Assembly (NCBI GenBank): GCA_028719205.1
Contig: JAQUKH010000027.1
Coordinates: 1-33,712, forward strand
Direction: 5' to 3'
Source of the DNA: a bacterium
GTDB lineage: Bacteria > JACRDZ01 > JAQUKH01
Length of the DNA stretch: 33,712 nt
The notes under the pieces were generated by a model. The model was not told the DNA's origin and made no database searches. It saw only the letters and a program-made list of their open reading frames with translations. Of the stretch, positions 6,971 through 15,628 are shown in pieces; position 1 is the first letter of the stretch; every line of letters begins with the position of its first letter. The position numbers and the translations under genes are program-made.

Positions 6971-7888
6971 TTAACTTACTTTCTTTTTTAAAAGAAACCT
7001 ATCCCAATCTATTAAAATAGGGGCCGCGATATAAATTGAAGAATAAGTACCTGTAACTATTCCAAACATCATGGCAAACGCGAAATCATGAATGACAGGG
7101 CCGCCGAAGAAGAACAAAACTGTAACAGAAAAGAAGGTTGTTAAACTTGTGATTACTGTTCTTGATAAGGTTTCATTGACGCTGTTATTAACCAGATCAG
7201 GCAAACCTTCCTTCGAATGCAAATGAACATTTTCTCTGATACGGTCATAAACGACAATCGTGTCATTAACCGAATAACCGACCAATGTTAATATTGCCGC
7301 AAGGATTGTAGGCGTAAATTCCTTGTTAAGAAAACTAAAAAGCGCGAGTGTTGTTAAAACATCATGAACAAGAGCAATAATTGCCGCTACTCCATATTTA
7401 AATTCAAAACGAAAGCTTAAATAAATTATTATCCCCAAAAATGAGAAAATAGTGGCCAATACACTTTTTTCAACCATATCTTTTCCAACTACCGGTCCTA
7501 CGTATTCAAGCCTCTCAAAACGGAAAGAATCTTTTCCGTACTTATCCTCCAAAGCTTTTGTGACTTGTTGTTTTATTCCTTCATATCCGGATTCACCGGC
7601 TGTTTTATCTTTTTCCACGCGGATAATAAGATCATTTCTTCCTGAAACTTCCTGTATAATACTTTCTTGTAAATTTATTGTTTTTAGAGCAGAACGTACT
7701 TCTTCGATACTCGGAGCTTTATTAAATGATACCTGCATTAAAATTCCGCCCTTAAAATCAACTCCCATTCTCAGCCCGCCTTTGATAGCCATTGAAATAA
7801 GGCCAGAACATATAAGGATTAAAGAACAGGTAATCGCGATATATCTAAACTTAACAAAATCAAAATGTGTATTTCTAAAAAATTCCAT
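6971..7888 (-). CDS. secF: Protein translocase subunit SecF
   Basis: A 305-aa protein, normal for SecF. The N-terminal NTHFDFVKFRYIA precedes TM1. GVDFKGGILMQVSF starts the periplasmic domain, and VGPVVGKDMVEKS leads into TM2. The membrane half carries the RND-type helices, including GYSVNDTIVVYDRIREN and the C-terminal TGTYSSIYIAAPIL. SecF pairs with SecD to use the ion gradient to pull exported proteins through SecYEG. The start is ATG at 7888 with a good ribosome site (CAGGAGA, 5-nt spacing), 15 nt after secD. Confidence 0.96.
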   Translation of the reverse strand: MEFFRNTHFDFVKFRYIAITCSLILICSGLISMAIKGGLRMGVDFKGGILMQVSFNKAPSIEEVRSALKTINLQESIIQEVSGRNDLIIRVEKDKTAGESGYEGIKQQVTKALEDKYGKDSFRFERLEYVGPVVGKDMVEKSVLATIFSFLGIIIYLSFRFEFKYGVAAIIALVHDVLTTLALFSFLNKEFTPTILAAILTLVGYSVNDTIVVYDRIRENVHLHSKEGLPDLVNNSVNETLSRTVITSLTTFFSVTVLFFFGGPVIHDFAFAMMFGIVTGTYSSIYIAAPILIDWDRFLLKKKVS

Positions 7889-7903
7889 TTAATCTCCTGT
7901 CAT

Positions 7904-9250
7904 TTATATGCTTAACTTAGATGTACTTTTTTCATAAGTTTCCTGGAGCACTCTGGAAAGGGTGATTGCAGTAAACATACTCGCAAGAAGCCCTATAGTC
8001 AGTGAGACAGCAAAACCTCTGATCGAACCTGACCCAAAATAATAAAGGAATACGGCAGAAATAATAGTGGTTATATTGCTGTCAAGAACAGTAATGAATG
8101 CCTTGTGGTAACCATTTTCGATTGCCTTGCGGTTTGATTTCCCCTGGCGCAGTTCTTCACGTATCCGCTCAAAAACCAGGATATTAGCATCAATGGACAT
8201 ACCGATAGTTAAAATAATACCCGCTATGCCGGGTAAAGTTAATGTAGCCTTGATCATTGTCATTGCCGCGATCAGCACAATAACATTGATCAATAAAGCG
8301 AGATTCGCGATCAATCCTGAGAATTTATAATATACTAAAATAAAAAGCCAGATGACTGCAAGCGAAAGAATTCCGCACATAACGCCGCTTTTAATGGAAT
8401 CACTGCCTAAACTTGGCCCGATGGTCTGTTCCTGTTCAATTTTTACAGGAGCTGGAAGAGAGCCTGCGCGAAGTACTATAGAGAGATCCTGCGCTTCTTC
8501 CATAGTAAAACTACCGCTAATTTCCGCGTTGCCGCTTGGGATCATTTCCCTTATGACAGGGGCTGATTTTATAACGCCGTCAAGAACAATTGCGAGCCGC
8601 CGTCCTACATTGTCACCGGTTACATTGGAGAATATTTTTCCGCCTTCTTCGTTAAAGGCAATCGTTACTCTTGGTTCGTTAAATTCCCCAAACTTGATCT
8701 GGACCTCTTTTAAATACTTTCCTGTTAATTTGGCTTCCTTTTCAATCAGGAGCTGGCTTCTGGTGATATTTTTATTTTCATCCAGATGTTCCATTGATAA
8801 AAGTTCAAGGTTATCAGGAATTTGGTTTTTATTTATCGCGCTTTGAAGGTCTGCCTGTTCATCTACTAATCTGAATTCAAGCATAGCAGTTCGCCCGATC
8901 AGTTGTTTAGCGCGGGCAGAATCTTTAATTCCCGGTAATTCTACAATTATTTGGTTAGTACCCTGCCGTTGGATGACGGGTTCGGCAACTCCGAATTGGT
9001 CTATCCTGTTACGGATAATTTCTTTAACCACCTCAACCGCGTCATCAGCGTTTGAACCTGCCGGGAGTTTGGAGGTGTCCACGCTTAAAACCAGATGTGT
9101 TCCGCCCTGAAGGTCAAGGCCAAGGTTTACTTTTTTGCCTGGCAGATATTTTGCCAAAATATCCGGAAAGAAAATGTTTGCTGTCGGCATGGCATAAAAT
9201 ACCGATGTGGCAATAATCAATATGATAGCGAAAAGTTTAAAATTTTTCAT
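7904..9250 (-). CDS. secD: Protein translocase subunit SecD
   Basis: A 448-aa SecD. Visible are NLGLDLQGGTHLVLSVD (the GLDLQGG signature of the first periplasmic segment), VAEPVIQRQGTNQIIVELPG, the P1 head domain, and a six-helix RND block with GMSIDANILVFERIREE and LTIGLLASMFTAI. It works with SecF in late steps of preprotein export. The gene reads away from the 9399 gene group and has its own promoter. Usually yajC lies beside secD; it is absent here. No Shine-Dalgarno site is visible ahead of the ATG at 9250, although the predicted leader is about 27 nt. Confidence 0.96.
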   Translation of the reverse strand: MKNFKLFAIILIIATSVFYAMPTANIFFPDILAKYLPGKKVNLGLDLQGGTHLVLSVDTSKLPAGSNADDAVEVVKEIIRNRIDQFGVAEPVIQRQGTNQIIVELPGIKDSARAKQLIGRTAMLEFRLVDEQADLQSAINKNQIPDNLELLSMEHLDENKNITRSQLLIEKEAKLTGKYLKEVQIKFGEFNEPRVTIAFNEEGGKIFSNVTGDNVGRRLAIVLDGVIKSAPVIREMIPSGNAEISGSFTMEEAQDLSIVLRAGSLPAPVKIEQEQTIGPSLGSDSIKSGVMCGILSLAVIWLFILVYYKFSGLIANLALLINVIVLIAAMTMIKATLTLPGIAGIILTIGMSIDANILVFERIREELRQGKSNRKAIENGYHKAFITVLDSNITTIISAVFLYYFGSGSIRGFAVSLTIGLLASMFTAITLSRVLQETYEKSTSKLSI

Positions 9251-9283
9251 AATTTATTTTTGAATTTTAAAAATTTAGTGTAT

Positions 9284-9312
9284 ATTCTACGAGAAAAAAA
9301 TATATATGTCAA
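9284..9312 (-). promoter_or_regulatory. Promoter for secD-secF-DUF362
   Basis: On the minus strand, TTGACA (9312-9307), a 17-bp spacer and TAGAAT (9289-9284) match sigma70 consensus at 11 of 12 bases. The predicted transcription start is near 9277, about 27 nt before the secD ATG. Confidence 0.75.
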
Positions 9313-9337
9313 GAGAAAATCATTTAAAATAATTTTA

Positions 9338-9391
9338 TTGGAGATTTTTTACATATTGTATTATAATTATTTTGTTTTAAAAAGGTATAAA
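9338..9391 (+). promoter_or_regulatory. Candidate promoter region for the NusG-II/Gx/RseC group
   Basis: Two -10 options exist: TATAAT at 9362-9367 with a poor -35 (TTGGAG, 9338-9343, 18-bp spacer), or TATAAA at 9386-9391, which ends 7 nt before the ATG at 9399 and would give a leaderless mRNA. Neither has a strong -35, so the choice is open. Confidence 0.4.
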
Positions 9392-9398
9392 TGTATTT

Positions 9399-9761
9399 AT
9401 GCTGACAAAATCGGATATAAGTTTAGTCCTTAGCGTGATAGCGGTAATAGTAGGGTGTTATTTTTTATATGACCTGTCACGCGGCGTGGAAAAATTCGTT
9501 GTCGTTGAAATTGACGGCAGGATTGAAAAAAAAATTGATCTGCCGAAAAATTTGATTTTTGATGTTAATGGAGTGAACGGCCCGATAAAAATAGAAATTA
9601 GCGGCAGGAAAGTACGGATGCTGGATTCATCCTGTCCGAATAAAATTTGCGTAAAATCCGGCTGGATAAATAAAAGAGGAGAATCGATAATTTGCCTCCC
9701 GAACCGCGCGATAGTAAAAATCCTTGGTGAAGAAGAAGAACTTGATGGTACAACAAGATAA
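9399..9761 (+). CDS. NusG domain II-containing membrane-anchored protein
   Basis: A 120-aa protein with one N-terminal TM helix (about 7-25) and a NusG domain II fold outside it. The signature is DSSCPNKICVKSGWI followed by ICLPNRAIVKI, with cysteines 79, 84 and 99 (family PF07009). It is not the transcription factor NusG. In many anaerobes this family is encoded beside a Gx transporter and Rnf or ApbE genes, and it is thought to belong to that redox/flavin context. Here the Gx transporter follows with a short overlap. No clear ribosome site precedes ATG 9399, and an upstream ATG at 9391 hits a stop at once. Confidence 0.85.
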   Translation: MLTKSDISLVLSVIAVIVGCYFLYDLSRGVEKFVVVEIDGRIEKKIDLPKNLIFDVNGVNGPIKIEISGRKVRMLDSSCPNKICVKSGWINKRGESIICLPNRAIVKILGEEEELDGTTR

Positions 9762-10311
9762 AAAAATTGGGCATAATAATTCCAGGATAAAAACCATTAT
9801 TGAAATTTCTTTAATGGTTTCCTTAGGTATAATACTCCAAATTATCGAGGCGCCGCTTCCAAGGCCGTTGCCATGGGCAAAGCTTGGATTGGCAAACGTT
9901 ATTACATTAATATCACTATTGCTATTCAGCCTGAAAGAGGCTGTTTTTATTTCAATTATAAGGATCGCTCTGGTCTCGATCTTATTAGGGACCATTTTTA
10001 ATCCCGGATTTTTTTTAAGTTTGTCCGGAGGTTTGATGAGCACTTTTATAATGGGGCTTGTTTTAATTATATTTCCTAAACGGTTCAGCCTTATCGGTGT
10101 AAGCCTGATAGGCGCCCTGGTTCATAACATGACTCAATTGGGCGTGGCGTATATACTTTTTTATAATCAACTGCATATTTCATGGAATAATGTTTTATAT
10201 TTCCTGCCCTTAATGCTTGCCTGGGCGATTCCCACAGGTTTTATTGTGGGATATTTAACTAAATTGATTTTACCTGTTATTTTGAATACCAGAAAAAGGG
10301 TCAACTGGTAG
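9745..10311 (+). CDS. Gx transporter family protein (Hpre_diP_synt_I, PF07456)
   Basis: A polytopic membrane protein of about 188 aa with about five to six helices. The family pattern is clear: EAPLPRPLPWAKLGLANVITL near the start, RIALVSILLGT, SGGLMSTFIMG and LVHNMTQLGVAY. Older annotations call it heptaprenyl diphosphate synthase component I; newer ones place it among ECF-like small transport proteins (Gx). The in-frame TTG at 9724 would add seven residues. I prefer ATG 9745, which overlaps the NusG-II gene by 17 nt and begins close to the first conserved helix. The neighbours suggest a redox- or flavin-linked membrane process, but the substrate is unknown. Confidence 0.85.
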   Translation: MVQQDKKIGHNNSRIKTIIEISLMVSLGIILQIIEAPLPRPLPWAKLGLANVITLISLLLFSLKEAVFISIIRIALVSILLGTIFNPGFFLSLSGGLMSTFIMGLVLIIFPKRFSLIGVSLIGALVHNMTQLGVAYILFYNQLHISWNNVLYFLPLMLAWAIPTGFIVGYLTKLILPVILNTRKRVNW

Positions 10312-10320
10312 GGAGTGAAA

Positions 10321-10743
10321 ATGATCAGAGAAAAAGGTAGAGTAATAGAATATAAAACCGGCTTAGTAAAAATACAGATCGACGCGAAAACTTCATGCCA
10401 CAGCTGTAAGTTATGCAGCAGGGAAAAAGAGGGAATGACAATGGAGGTACTCGTTGATTCTGCCTTTTCAACAGGAGATATGGTTAATATAGAAATAGAA
10501 GGGCGAAATTTGCTTTTTTGTTTTTTTATGCTGTATCTTTTTCCGGTTATCAGTTTTATCGCGGGGATTATTTTTGGAATGATAATTGCTGATATATTAT
10601 CTTACGCGAAATTCAAGGAACCATTAGAAATTATTTCCGGTTTTATATTCTTCGCGGTATCTTTACTTTATATTATTTGGTTTGATAAAAAGTATAAAGA
10701 AAAAGGTATAATAAAGGTAAAACCTGCCCCAAAACAAGATTAA
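10321..10743 (+). CDS. RseC/MucC family (SoxR-reducing system-like) protein
   Basis: A 140-aa protein of the RseC/MucC family (PF04246). The N-terminal half is a small cytoplasmic beta domain (REKGRVIEYKTGLVKIQI) with a cysteine cluster, Cys26-x2-Cys29-x2-Cys32 (SCHSCKLC). Then GDMVNIEI leads into two TM helices (about 62-88 and 98-118), and a basic tail follows. In proteobacteria RseC works with Rsx/Rnf proteins in keeping SoxR reduced. The cysteine set may hold a redox centre. ATG 10321 is preferred over GTG 10315 because AGGGAG lies 5 nt upstream. It follows the Gx gene closely, so the three genes form one transcription unit. Confidence 0.87.
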   Translation: MIREKGRVIEYKTGLVKIQIDAKTSCHSCKLCSREKEGMTMEVLVDSAFSTGDMVNIEIEGRNLLFCFFMLYLFPVISFIAGIIFGMIIADILSYAKFKEPLEIISGFIFFAVSLLYIIWFDKKYKEKGIIKVKPAPKQD

Positions 10744-10745
10744 AT

Positions 10746-10773
10746 TTGAAAATAGGCTTATTTGTGATAAAAT
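10746..10773 (+). promoter_or_regulatory. Promoter for miaB and the long operon (leaderless type)
   Basis: TTGAAA (10746-10751), a 16-bp spacer and TAAAAT (10768-10773), with TGA directly before it giving an extended -10 (TGnTAAAAT). The -10 ends 9 nt before the miaB ATG (10783), so transcription should begin at or within a few nt of the start codon. Confidence 0.65.
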
Positions 10774-10782
10774 ATATATTTT

Positions 10783-12111
10783 ATGATTACAACAATAAAA
10801 AGTAATATAAATTTTTTTATTAAAACCTTCGGATGCCAGATGAACGAGGCGGACTCTGAAAAGTTAAAGGCCCTGCTGATACATAATGGTTTTAATTATT
10901 CGGATAATTTTAACGATGCTGATATAATTATCATGAATACGTGCAGTGTCAGGGAAAAAGCGGAAAAAACGGCGTTCCAGTATTTGAATCAGTTCAGGAG
11001 CCATAAAAGAGATAATCCGGAAAAAATTATCGCGTTTGGCGGGTGTATAGGGCAGGAGAAAAAGAAAGAGCTTTTAAAAAAATTTCCCGGGCTGGACCTG
11101 GTTTTCGGAACTGAGTCCTTATTAAAAGTTCCGTCGCTTTTGGAAGAGATAAGAAAAAAACGAAGGCGGATCTATGATACGGAATGGGATAAAGAAAACC
11201 GGATAATAAATGAAAATATTCCGTGGGTAAAAAATGGAAAGATAACCGGATTTGTGCCGATAAGCAGGGGATGTAATAATTTTTGTTCGTATTGTATCGT
11301 GCCCTTTACGAGAGGGGAAGAAAAGAACCGCCCGTTTATTTCTGTGATGGAAGATGTTGAAGATGCGGTACGAAACGGGATCAGGGAAATTACTCTTCTG
11401 GGCCAGAATGTTAATTCTTATTATGACGGAGATAAAAGTTTCAGAGATCTCGTGGGAGCGTTAAATAAAATTGACGGCTTAAAAAGAATACGGTTCATGA
11501 CCTCGCATCCGCGGGACTTGAGCGAGGAAGATATACAAATGATGAATAAATGCGCGAAGGTATGCGAGCATTTTCATCTGCCTCTTCAGTCGGCTTCGAA
11601 CCGTATTTTAGAACTTATGAACCGAGGTTACACTTTAGAAGAATATGATAAGAAAATACGATATATCAAAAGATTAAAACCTCATACAATAGTTACTACT
11701 GATATAATAATAGGTTTTCCCGGTGAAACTGAAAAGGATTTTGAAGATACGTTGAATTATGTTAAAAAAACGGAGTTCGATTCCGCGTTTACTTTCATGT
11801 ATTCAAAAAGGCCGAATACAAAAGCATCTGAACTGGAAGATACTGTGCCTGAATCTGTTAAGAAAAGAAGATTGCAGGATGTAATTGACCTGCAGGAGAA
11901 GATATCAAGGTGTATAAACGAAAAATATTTAGATAAAAAAGAAAATGTATTAGTTGAAGGAATTTGTAAGAATGAAAAACTTAAGCTCTTCGGTAAGACG
12001 AGGACAGGCAAGGCGGTTATTTTCAGCGGAAGTGATGAGCTTGTCGGGCAGGAAGTAGATCTAAAAATAATAAACACCGGGCCGCATACGCTGGCAGGTG
12101 AAATAATCTAA
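10783..12111 (+). CDS. miaB: tRNA-2-methylthio-N6-dimethylallyladenosine synthase MiaB
   Basis: A radical SAM methylthiotransferase of 442 aa that adds a methylthio group to i6A37 of tRNAs. The UPF0004 N-domain carries the auxiliary cluster cysteines Cys18 (FGCQMNEAD), Cys54 (NTCSVRE) and Cys88 (GGCIGQ). The radical SAM core has Cys164-x3-Cys168-x2-Cys171 ([10 protein letters not shown]) followed by IVPFTRG. LPLQSAS and a C-terminal TRAM domain (about 378-442) complete it. NTCSVRE, FTRGEE and the overall layout favour MiaB over MtaB or RimO. It has no ribosome site, and a -10 lies just before the ATG, consistent with leaderless translation. It heads a tight run of genes; hslU starts 11 nt later. 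Confidence 0.95.
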   Translation: MITTIKSNINFFIKTFGCQMNEADSEKLKALLIHNGFNYSDNFNDADIIIMNTCSVREKAEKTAFQYLNQFRSHKRDNPEKIIAFGGCIGQEKKKELLKKFPGLDLVFGTESLLKVPSLLEEIRKKRRRIYDTEWDKENRIINENIPWVKNGKITGFVPISRGCNNFCSYCIVPFTRGEEKNRPFISVMEDVEDAVRNGIREITLLGQNVNSYYDGDKSFRDLVGALNKIDGLKRIRFMTSHPRDLSEEDIQMMNKCAKVCEHFHLPLQSASNRILELMNRGYTLEEYDKKIRYIKRLKPHTIVTTDIIIGFPGETEKDFEDTLNYVKKTEFDSAFTFMYSKRPNTKASELEDTVPESVKKRRLQDVIDLQEKISRCINEKYLDKKENVLVEGICKNEKLKLFGKTRTGKAVIFSGSDELVGQEVDLKIINTGPHTLAGEII

Positions 12112-12122
12112 CAGGAGAAATA

Positions 12123-13520
12123 ATGGACTCATTAACACCAAAAGAAATTGTTGCTGAACTTGATAAATATATTATCGGGCAGACAAAAGCGAAGATGGCA
12201 GTGGCTATAGCGCTCAGGAACCGCTGGAGAAGGCAGAATCTGCCGCCGGAACTGAAAGACGAAGTTACGCCGAAAAACATTATAATGATAGGGCCTACCG
12301 GGGTGGGAAAAACGGAAATCGCAAGAAGGCTGGCAAAATTAGTTAAAGCGCCTTTCCTGAAAATTGAAGCGTCAAAATTTACCGAGGTAGGATATGTCGG
12401 ACGGGATGTGGAATCTATGATCAGGGATCTTGCTGATATATCCGTAAAAATGGTTCGTGAGGAAAAGACAGAAGCAGTCAGGGAGCTGGCTGAGGAAATG
12501 GTTGAAGAAAGGCTGCTTGATATCCTATTGCCCCTGGAGAAAATGGAAGAAGAAGAAAAAAATCCCAAGGAAGTTTTAACAGTCACGGAAAAAGATGAAA
12601 GAATGGCGAGGACGAGGGAGAAAATAAGAGGCATCTTAAAAACCGGAAAAATGGAAAACAGGGAAATTGAAATTGACTCAAGAGACTCGTTAATGCCTAT
12701 GATAGAGATATTTTCTTCCTCAGGAATAGAAGAGGTTGGTATGCAGGTCCATAACGCTCTGGGAAATCTTTTTCCTAAGAAATCAAAAAAAAGGCGTATG
12801 GATATTGAAAATGCCAGAAAATTTTTGTTTCAGGAGGAAGTACAAAAACTTATAGATATGGATGATGTTGTTTTAGAGGCGCTGAAACGGGTTGAAGAAA
12901 CAGGTATAATATTCCTGGATGAAATAGATAAGATCGCGGGGCGTGAATCAGGCAAAGGCCCTGATGTTTCAAGGGAGGGCGTTCAGAGGGACCTGCTTCC
13001 GATAATTGAAGGTTCAACTGTAACTACAAAATACGGAATGGTCAGGACAGACCATATTCTTTTTATCGCGGCGGGCGCGTTTAATGTGAGTAAACCGTCT
13101 GATCTTATACCGGAATTGCAAGGCCGGTTCCCGCTTAAAGTGAAATTAAATTCGCTTTCAAAGGAAGATTTTTTACGCATTTTAACTGAACCTAAAAATG
13201 CTTTAATAAAACAGTATATAGCGCTTTTAAAAACAGAAAACGTGGATGTCAGTTTTAAAAAAGACAGTATCGAAAAAATTGCGATGGTGGCAATGGAACT
13301 GAATGAAAAAACCGAAGATATCGGGGCGAGAAGGTTGTACGCCCTTATGGAAAAATTATTGGAAACCGTATCTTATGAAGCACCGGACATGAAAGGTGAA
13401 AAAGTGATGATCGATAAAAATTATGTTTTAAAAAGGCTTAATCCCGATGAAATAGTAAAAGATGATGAATTAAAACGTAAATGGAAAGTTGGATTTGAAG
13501 AGATAAAGCACGAAGATTAA
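12123..13520 (+). CDS. hslU: HslU-type AAA+ unfoldase with atypical C-terminus
   Basis: A 465-aa protein close to HslU/ClpY throughout its AAA+ core: [16 protein letters not shown], Walker A GPTGVGKT (57-64), pore loop GYVG (90-93), the I-domain (about 110-240), Walker B IIFLDEID (262-269), [15 protein letters not shown], and sensor 2 [14 protein letters not shown]. HslU normally feeds unfolded proteins to the HslV peptidase. In E. coli and relatives the chain ends DEDLSRFIL, a tail that docks into HslV. Here the matching place reads DDELKR and continues [13 protein letters not shown], so the terminal Ile-Leu is missing and about ten residues are added. No other frame holds the canonical tail. 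hslV, usually just upstream, is not in the window. The unfoldase identity is sure; the proteolytic partner is uncertain. Confidence 0.93.
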   Translation: MDSLTPKEIVAELDKYIIGQTKAKMAVAIALRNRWRRQNLPPELKDEVTPKNIIMIGPTGVGKTEIARRLAKLVKAPFLKIEASKFTEVGYVGRDVESMIRDLADISVKMVREEKTEAVRELAEEMVEERLLDILLPLEKMEEEEKNPKEVLTVTEKDERMARTREKIRGILKTGKMENREIEIDSRDSLMPMIEIFSSSGIEEVGMQVHNALGNLFPKKSKKRRMDIENARKFLFQEEVQKLIDMDDVVLEALKRVEETGIIFLDEIDKIAGRESGKGPDVSREGVQRDLLPIIEGSTVTTKYGMVRTDHILFIAAGAFNVSKPSDLIPELQGRFPLKVKLNSLSKEDFLRILTEPKNALIKQYIALLKTENVDVSFKKDSIEKIAMVAMELNEKTEDIGARRLYALMEKLLETVSYEAPDMKGEKVMIDKNYVLKRLNPDEIVKDDELKRKWKVGFEEIKHED

Positions 13521-13533
13521 ACATGGAGATAAA

Positions 13534-14376
13534 ATGAAACAATTGATTGAAAAAGCAAATGTATTGATGGAAGCGCTGCCGTATATAAAGAAATTTTACG
13601 GTAAAACTATTGTTATCAAATACGGCGGAAGCGCCATGACAAACGAAAGCTTGAAAAGAAGTGTTTGTATGGATATAATTTTGATGAAATATATCGGAAT
13701 TAGCCCTGTGATCGTTCACGGCGGAGGCAAAGAGATATCCGAGTTAATGGTTAAACTCGGTAAACAGCCGAAATTTGTAAACGGGCAAAGAGTTACAGAC
13801 GCTGAAACAGTTAAGATCGTGGAAATGGTACTTTCCGGTTCGATAAATAAAGAACTTGTAGGGTTCATTAATTCAAACGGCGGGAACGCGGTAGGATTAA
13901 GCGGGAAGGATGGGAATCTTATTATTTCAAAGAGGCTTTCTAAAAATTCAGGAGATTTTATCGGGGGTGTCAAAAAAATAAATCCTGAAGTTATTAATTT
14001 GTTGGATGAAAAGGGTTTTATTCCGGTAATTTCATCAGTCGGGTTAGGAGAGGATGGCCTTACATATAATATTAACGCGGATCTCGCGGCAGGCGAGATC
14101 GCTGCTGCGGTTAACGCTGAGAAACTGATCCTGTTAACGGATACACCGGGGGTATTAGATAAAAACGGTAATTTGATACCGCATCTGGACCAGGCCAAAA
14201 TAAAAAAATTGATCAAAGCGGGTGTGATCCAGGGCGGAATGATGCCGAAGATCGCTGCCGGATTAAAGGCGTTAAACGCCGGCGTTAAAAAAGTTCATAT
14301 TATTGACGGAAAGATCGAACATTCTATTTTGCTGGAGATAATGACGGATAAAGGTGTGGGGACGGAAATAGTATAA
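13534..14376 (+). CDS. argB: Acetylglutamate kinase ArgB
   Basis: A 280-aa amino-acid kinase that phosphorylates N-acetyl-L-glutamate, the second step of arginine synthesis. Visible are the nucleotide site IVIKYGGSAM, substrate loop PVIVHGGGKEI, NGQRVTD, YNINADLAAGEIA, LLTDTPGVLD, and GGMMPKIAAGLKAL near the end. The N-terminal helix (LIEKANVLMEALPYI) and the C-terminal HSILLEIMTDKGVGTEI block are features of hexameric, arginine-inhibited kinases, so feedback inhibition by arginine is likely. It begins 13 nt after hslU with a GGAGA ribosome site. argC, argJ and argA are not in the window and must lie elsewhere if the pathway is complete. Confidence 0.96.
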   Translation: MKQLIEKANVLMEALPYIKKFYGKTIVIKYGGSAMTNESLKRSVCMDIILMKYIGISPVIVHGGGKEISELMVKLGKQPKFVNGQRVTDAETVKIVEMVLSGSINKELVGFINSNGGNAVGLSGKDGNLIISKRLSKNSGDFIGGVKKINPEVINLLDEKGFIPVISSVGLGEDGLTYNINADLAAGEIAAAVNAEKLILLTDTPGVLDKNGNLIPHLDQAKIKKLIKAGVIQGGMMPKIAAGLKALNAGVKKVHIIDGKIEHSILLEIMTDKGVGTEIV

Positions 14377-14411
14377 AAGTCACAAAGTTACAAGTGCAAA
14401 AGTCACCAGTA
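14376..14411. repeat. Approximate tandem microrepeat between argB and argD
   Basis: Four imperfect copies of an eight-base unit close to AAAGTYAC (AAAGTCAC, AAAGTTAC, CAAGTGC, AAAAGTCAC) lie directly after the argB stop. The unit extends the argD reading frame upstream to a spurious GTG (14394). It has no obvious hairpin. Confidence 0.5.
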
Positions 14412-14435
14412 AAAAAATTAGAAGAGAGAAAAATT

Positions 14436-15626
14436 ATGAATAAAGAGAAAATAATAATTAATGAAGAAAAATATGTTTGTCAGACTTATAAGAGAATACC
14501 TGTAGTTTTTGAAAAGGGGGAAGGGTGTTATCTCTGGGATAGTGAAGGAAAACGGTATCTCGATTTTGTCGCGGGACTCGCGGTAAACGCGTTGGGGCAC
14601 GCCCATCCGAAAGTGGTAAAGGCAATAAATAAGCAGGCGAAGAAACTGATTCATACCTCCAACCTATATTATACCGAGCCTATGGTTGATCTCGCGAAAT
14701 TGTTGATCAAAAACAGTTTTAACGGCAAATGTTTTTTCTGTAACAGCGGGGCTGAGGCAAATGAGGCGGCGATAAAACTTACAAGACTTTACAGTAAAAC
14801 CACATTCTCGCCGGACAGATATGAAATCATTACCTTTGATAATTCGTTCCATGGAAGAACTTTGGCCACTATCACGGCTACCGGGCAGAAAAAATATCAG
14901 GAGGGTTTTGAGCCTCTGATGCCTGGTTTTGTGACTATTCCTTTCGGGAACCTTGCCGCGCTTAAAGCGGTGATAAAACCGACAACATGCGCGATCCTGA
15001 CTGAGGTGATACAGGCTGAAGGCGGAATAAATGAAGCGGATATTTCTTTCTGGCAGGGAGTTTCGGAAATAGTAAAAAAAGAAAAAATGCTTTTGATCGT
15101 CGATGAGATCCAGACCGGTATGGGACGGACAGGACAATTATTCGGTTATCAGCAATATGGTTTAGACCCTGATATAATTACTTTAGCTAAAGCATTGGCC
15201 AACGGATTGCCGATAGGGGCAATGATCGCTAAAAAGAAAATAGCGGAAACATTTAAACCCGGGCATCATGCCTCAACCTTTGGGGGTAATCCTTTAGTTA
15301 CGCAGGTTGCTCTAACGGTTTTGAAAACGCTGCTTAAGGAAAATATAATTAATAAAGTAAGAGACGACGGGATTTATTTTCAGGAAAAATTATCAGGTTT
15401 AAAAAATAAATATAAATTTATTACAAAAATAAAAGGAAAGGGGCTGATAATAGGTATGGAGCTGGCTGTTGACGGCCAGAATATAGTTCAGAAGTGTTTT
15501 GAAAAAGGTTTGATAATTAATTGTTTGAAAAATAATATTTTACGGTTCATTCCGCCTTTAATTATTAAAAGAGAGGAAATCGATTCGGCGGTAAAAATTC
15601 TGGATGAGGTTTTTGGGGAGATTTAA
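14436..15626 (+). CDS. argD: Acetylornithine aminotransferase ArgD
   Basis: A class III PLP aminotransferase of 396 aa that converts N-acetylglutamate semialdehyde to N-acetylornithine. Motifs include YLWDSEGKRYLDFVAGLAV, NSGAEANEAAIKL, DNSFHGRTLATI, VDEIQTGMGRTG and ITLAKALANGLPIGAM, with the PLP lysine in TLAKAL, then HASTFGGNPL. The frame extends to a GTG at 14394, but that part is encoded by the microrepeat. ATG 14436 gives the usual family length and is used here. The ribosome site is weak (GAGAG). argF begins 2 nt after the stop. Confidence 0.95.
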   Translation: MNKEKIIINEEKYVCQTYKRIPVVFEKGEGCYLWDSEGKRYLDFVAGLAVNALGHAHPKVVKAINKQAKKLIHTSNLYYTEPMVDLAKLLIKNSFNGKCFFCNSGAEANEAAIKLTRLYSKTTFSPDRYEIITFDNSFHGRTLATITATGQKKYQEGFEPLMPGFVTIPFGNLAALKAVIKPTTCAILTEVIQAEGGINEADISFWQGVSEIVKKEKMLLIVDEIQTGMGRTGQLFGYQQYGLDPDIITLAKALANGLPIGAMIAKKKIAETFKPGHHASTFGGNPLVTQVALTVLKTLLKENIINKVRDDGIYFQEKLSGLKNKYKFITKIKGKGLIIGMELAVDGQNIVQKCFEKGLIINCLKNNILRFIPPLIIKREEIDSAVKILDEVFGEI

Positions 15627-15628
15627 TT

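Noticed and set aside
9095-9433. Plus-strand open frame between secD and the NusG-II gene
   Set aside because: It lies over secD, a promoter and AT-rich non-coding DNA, has low-complexity residues and no ribosome site.
12023-12634. 203-codon minus-strand open frame
   Set aside because: It is a shadow of miaB/hslU with serine- and phenylalanine-rich composition typical of antisense frames.
13430-13520. A frameshift that would explain the unusual HslU tail
   Set aside because: Neither alternative frame in this stretch encodes anything like DLSRYIL, and the stop is followed by a normal gap to argB with its own ribosome site.
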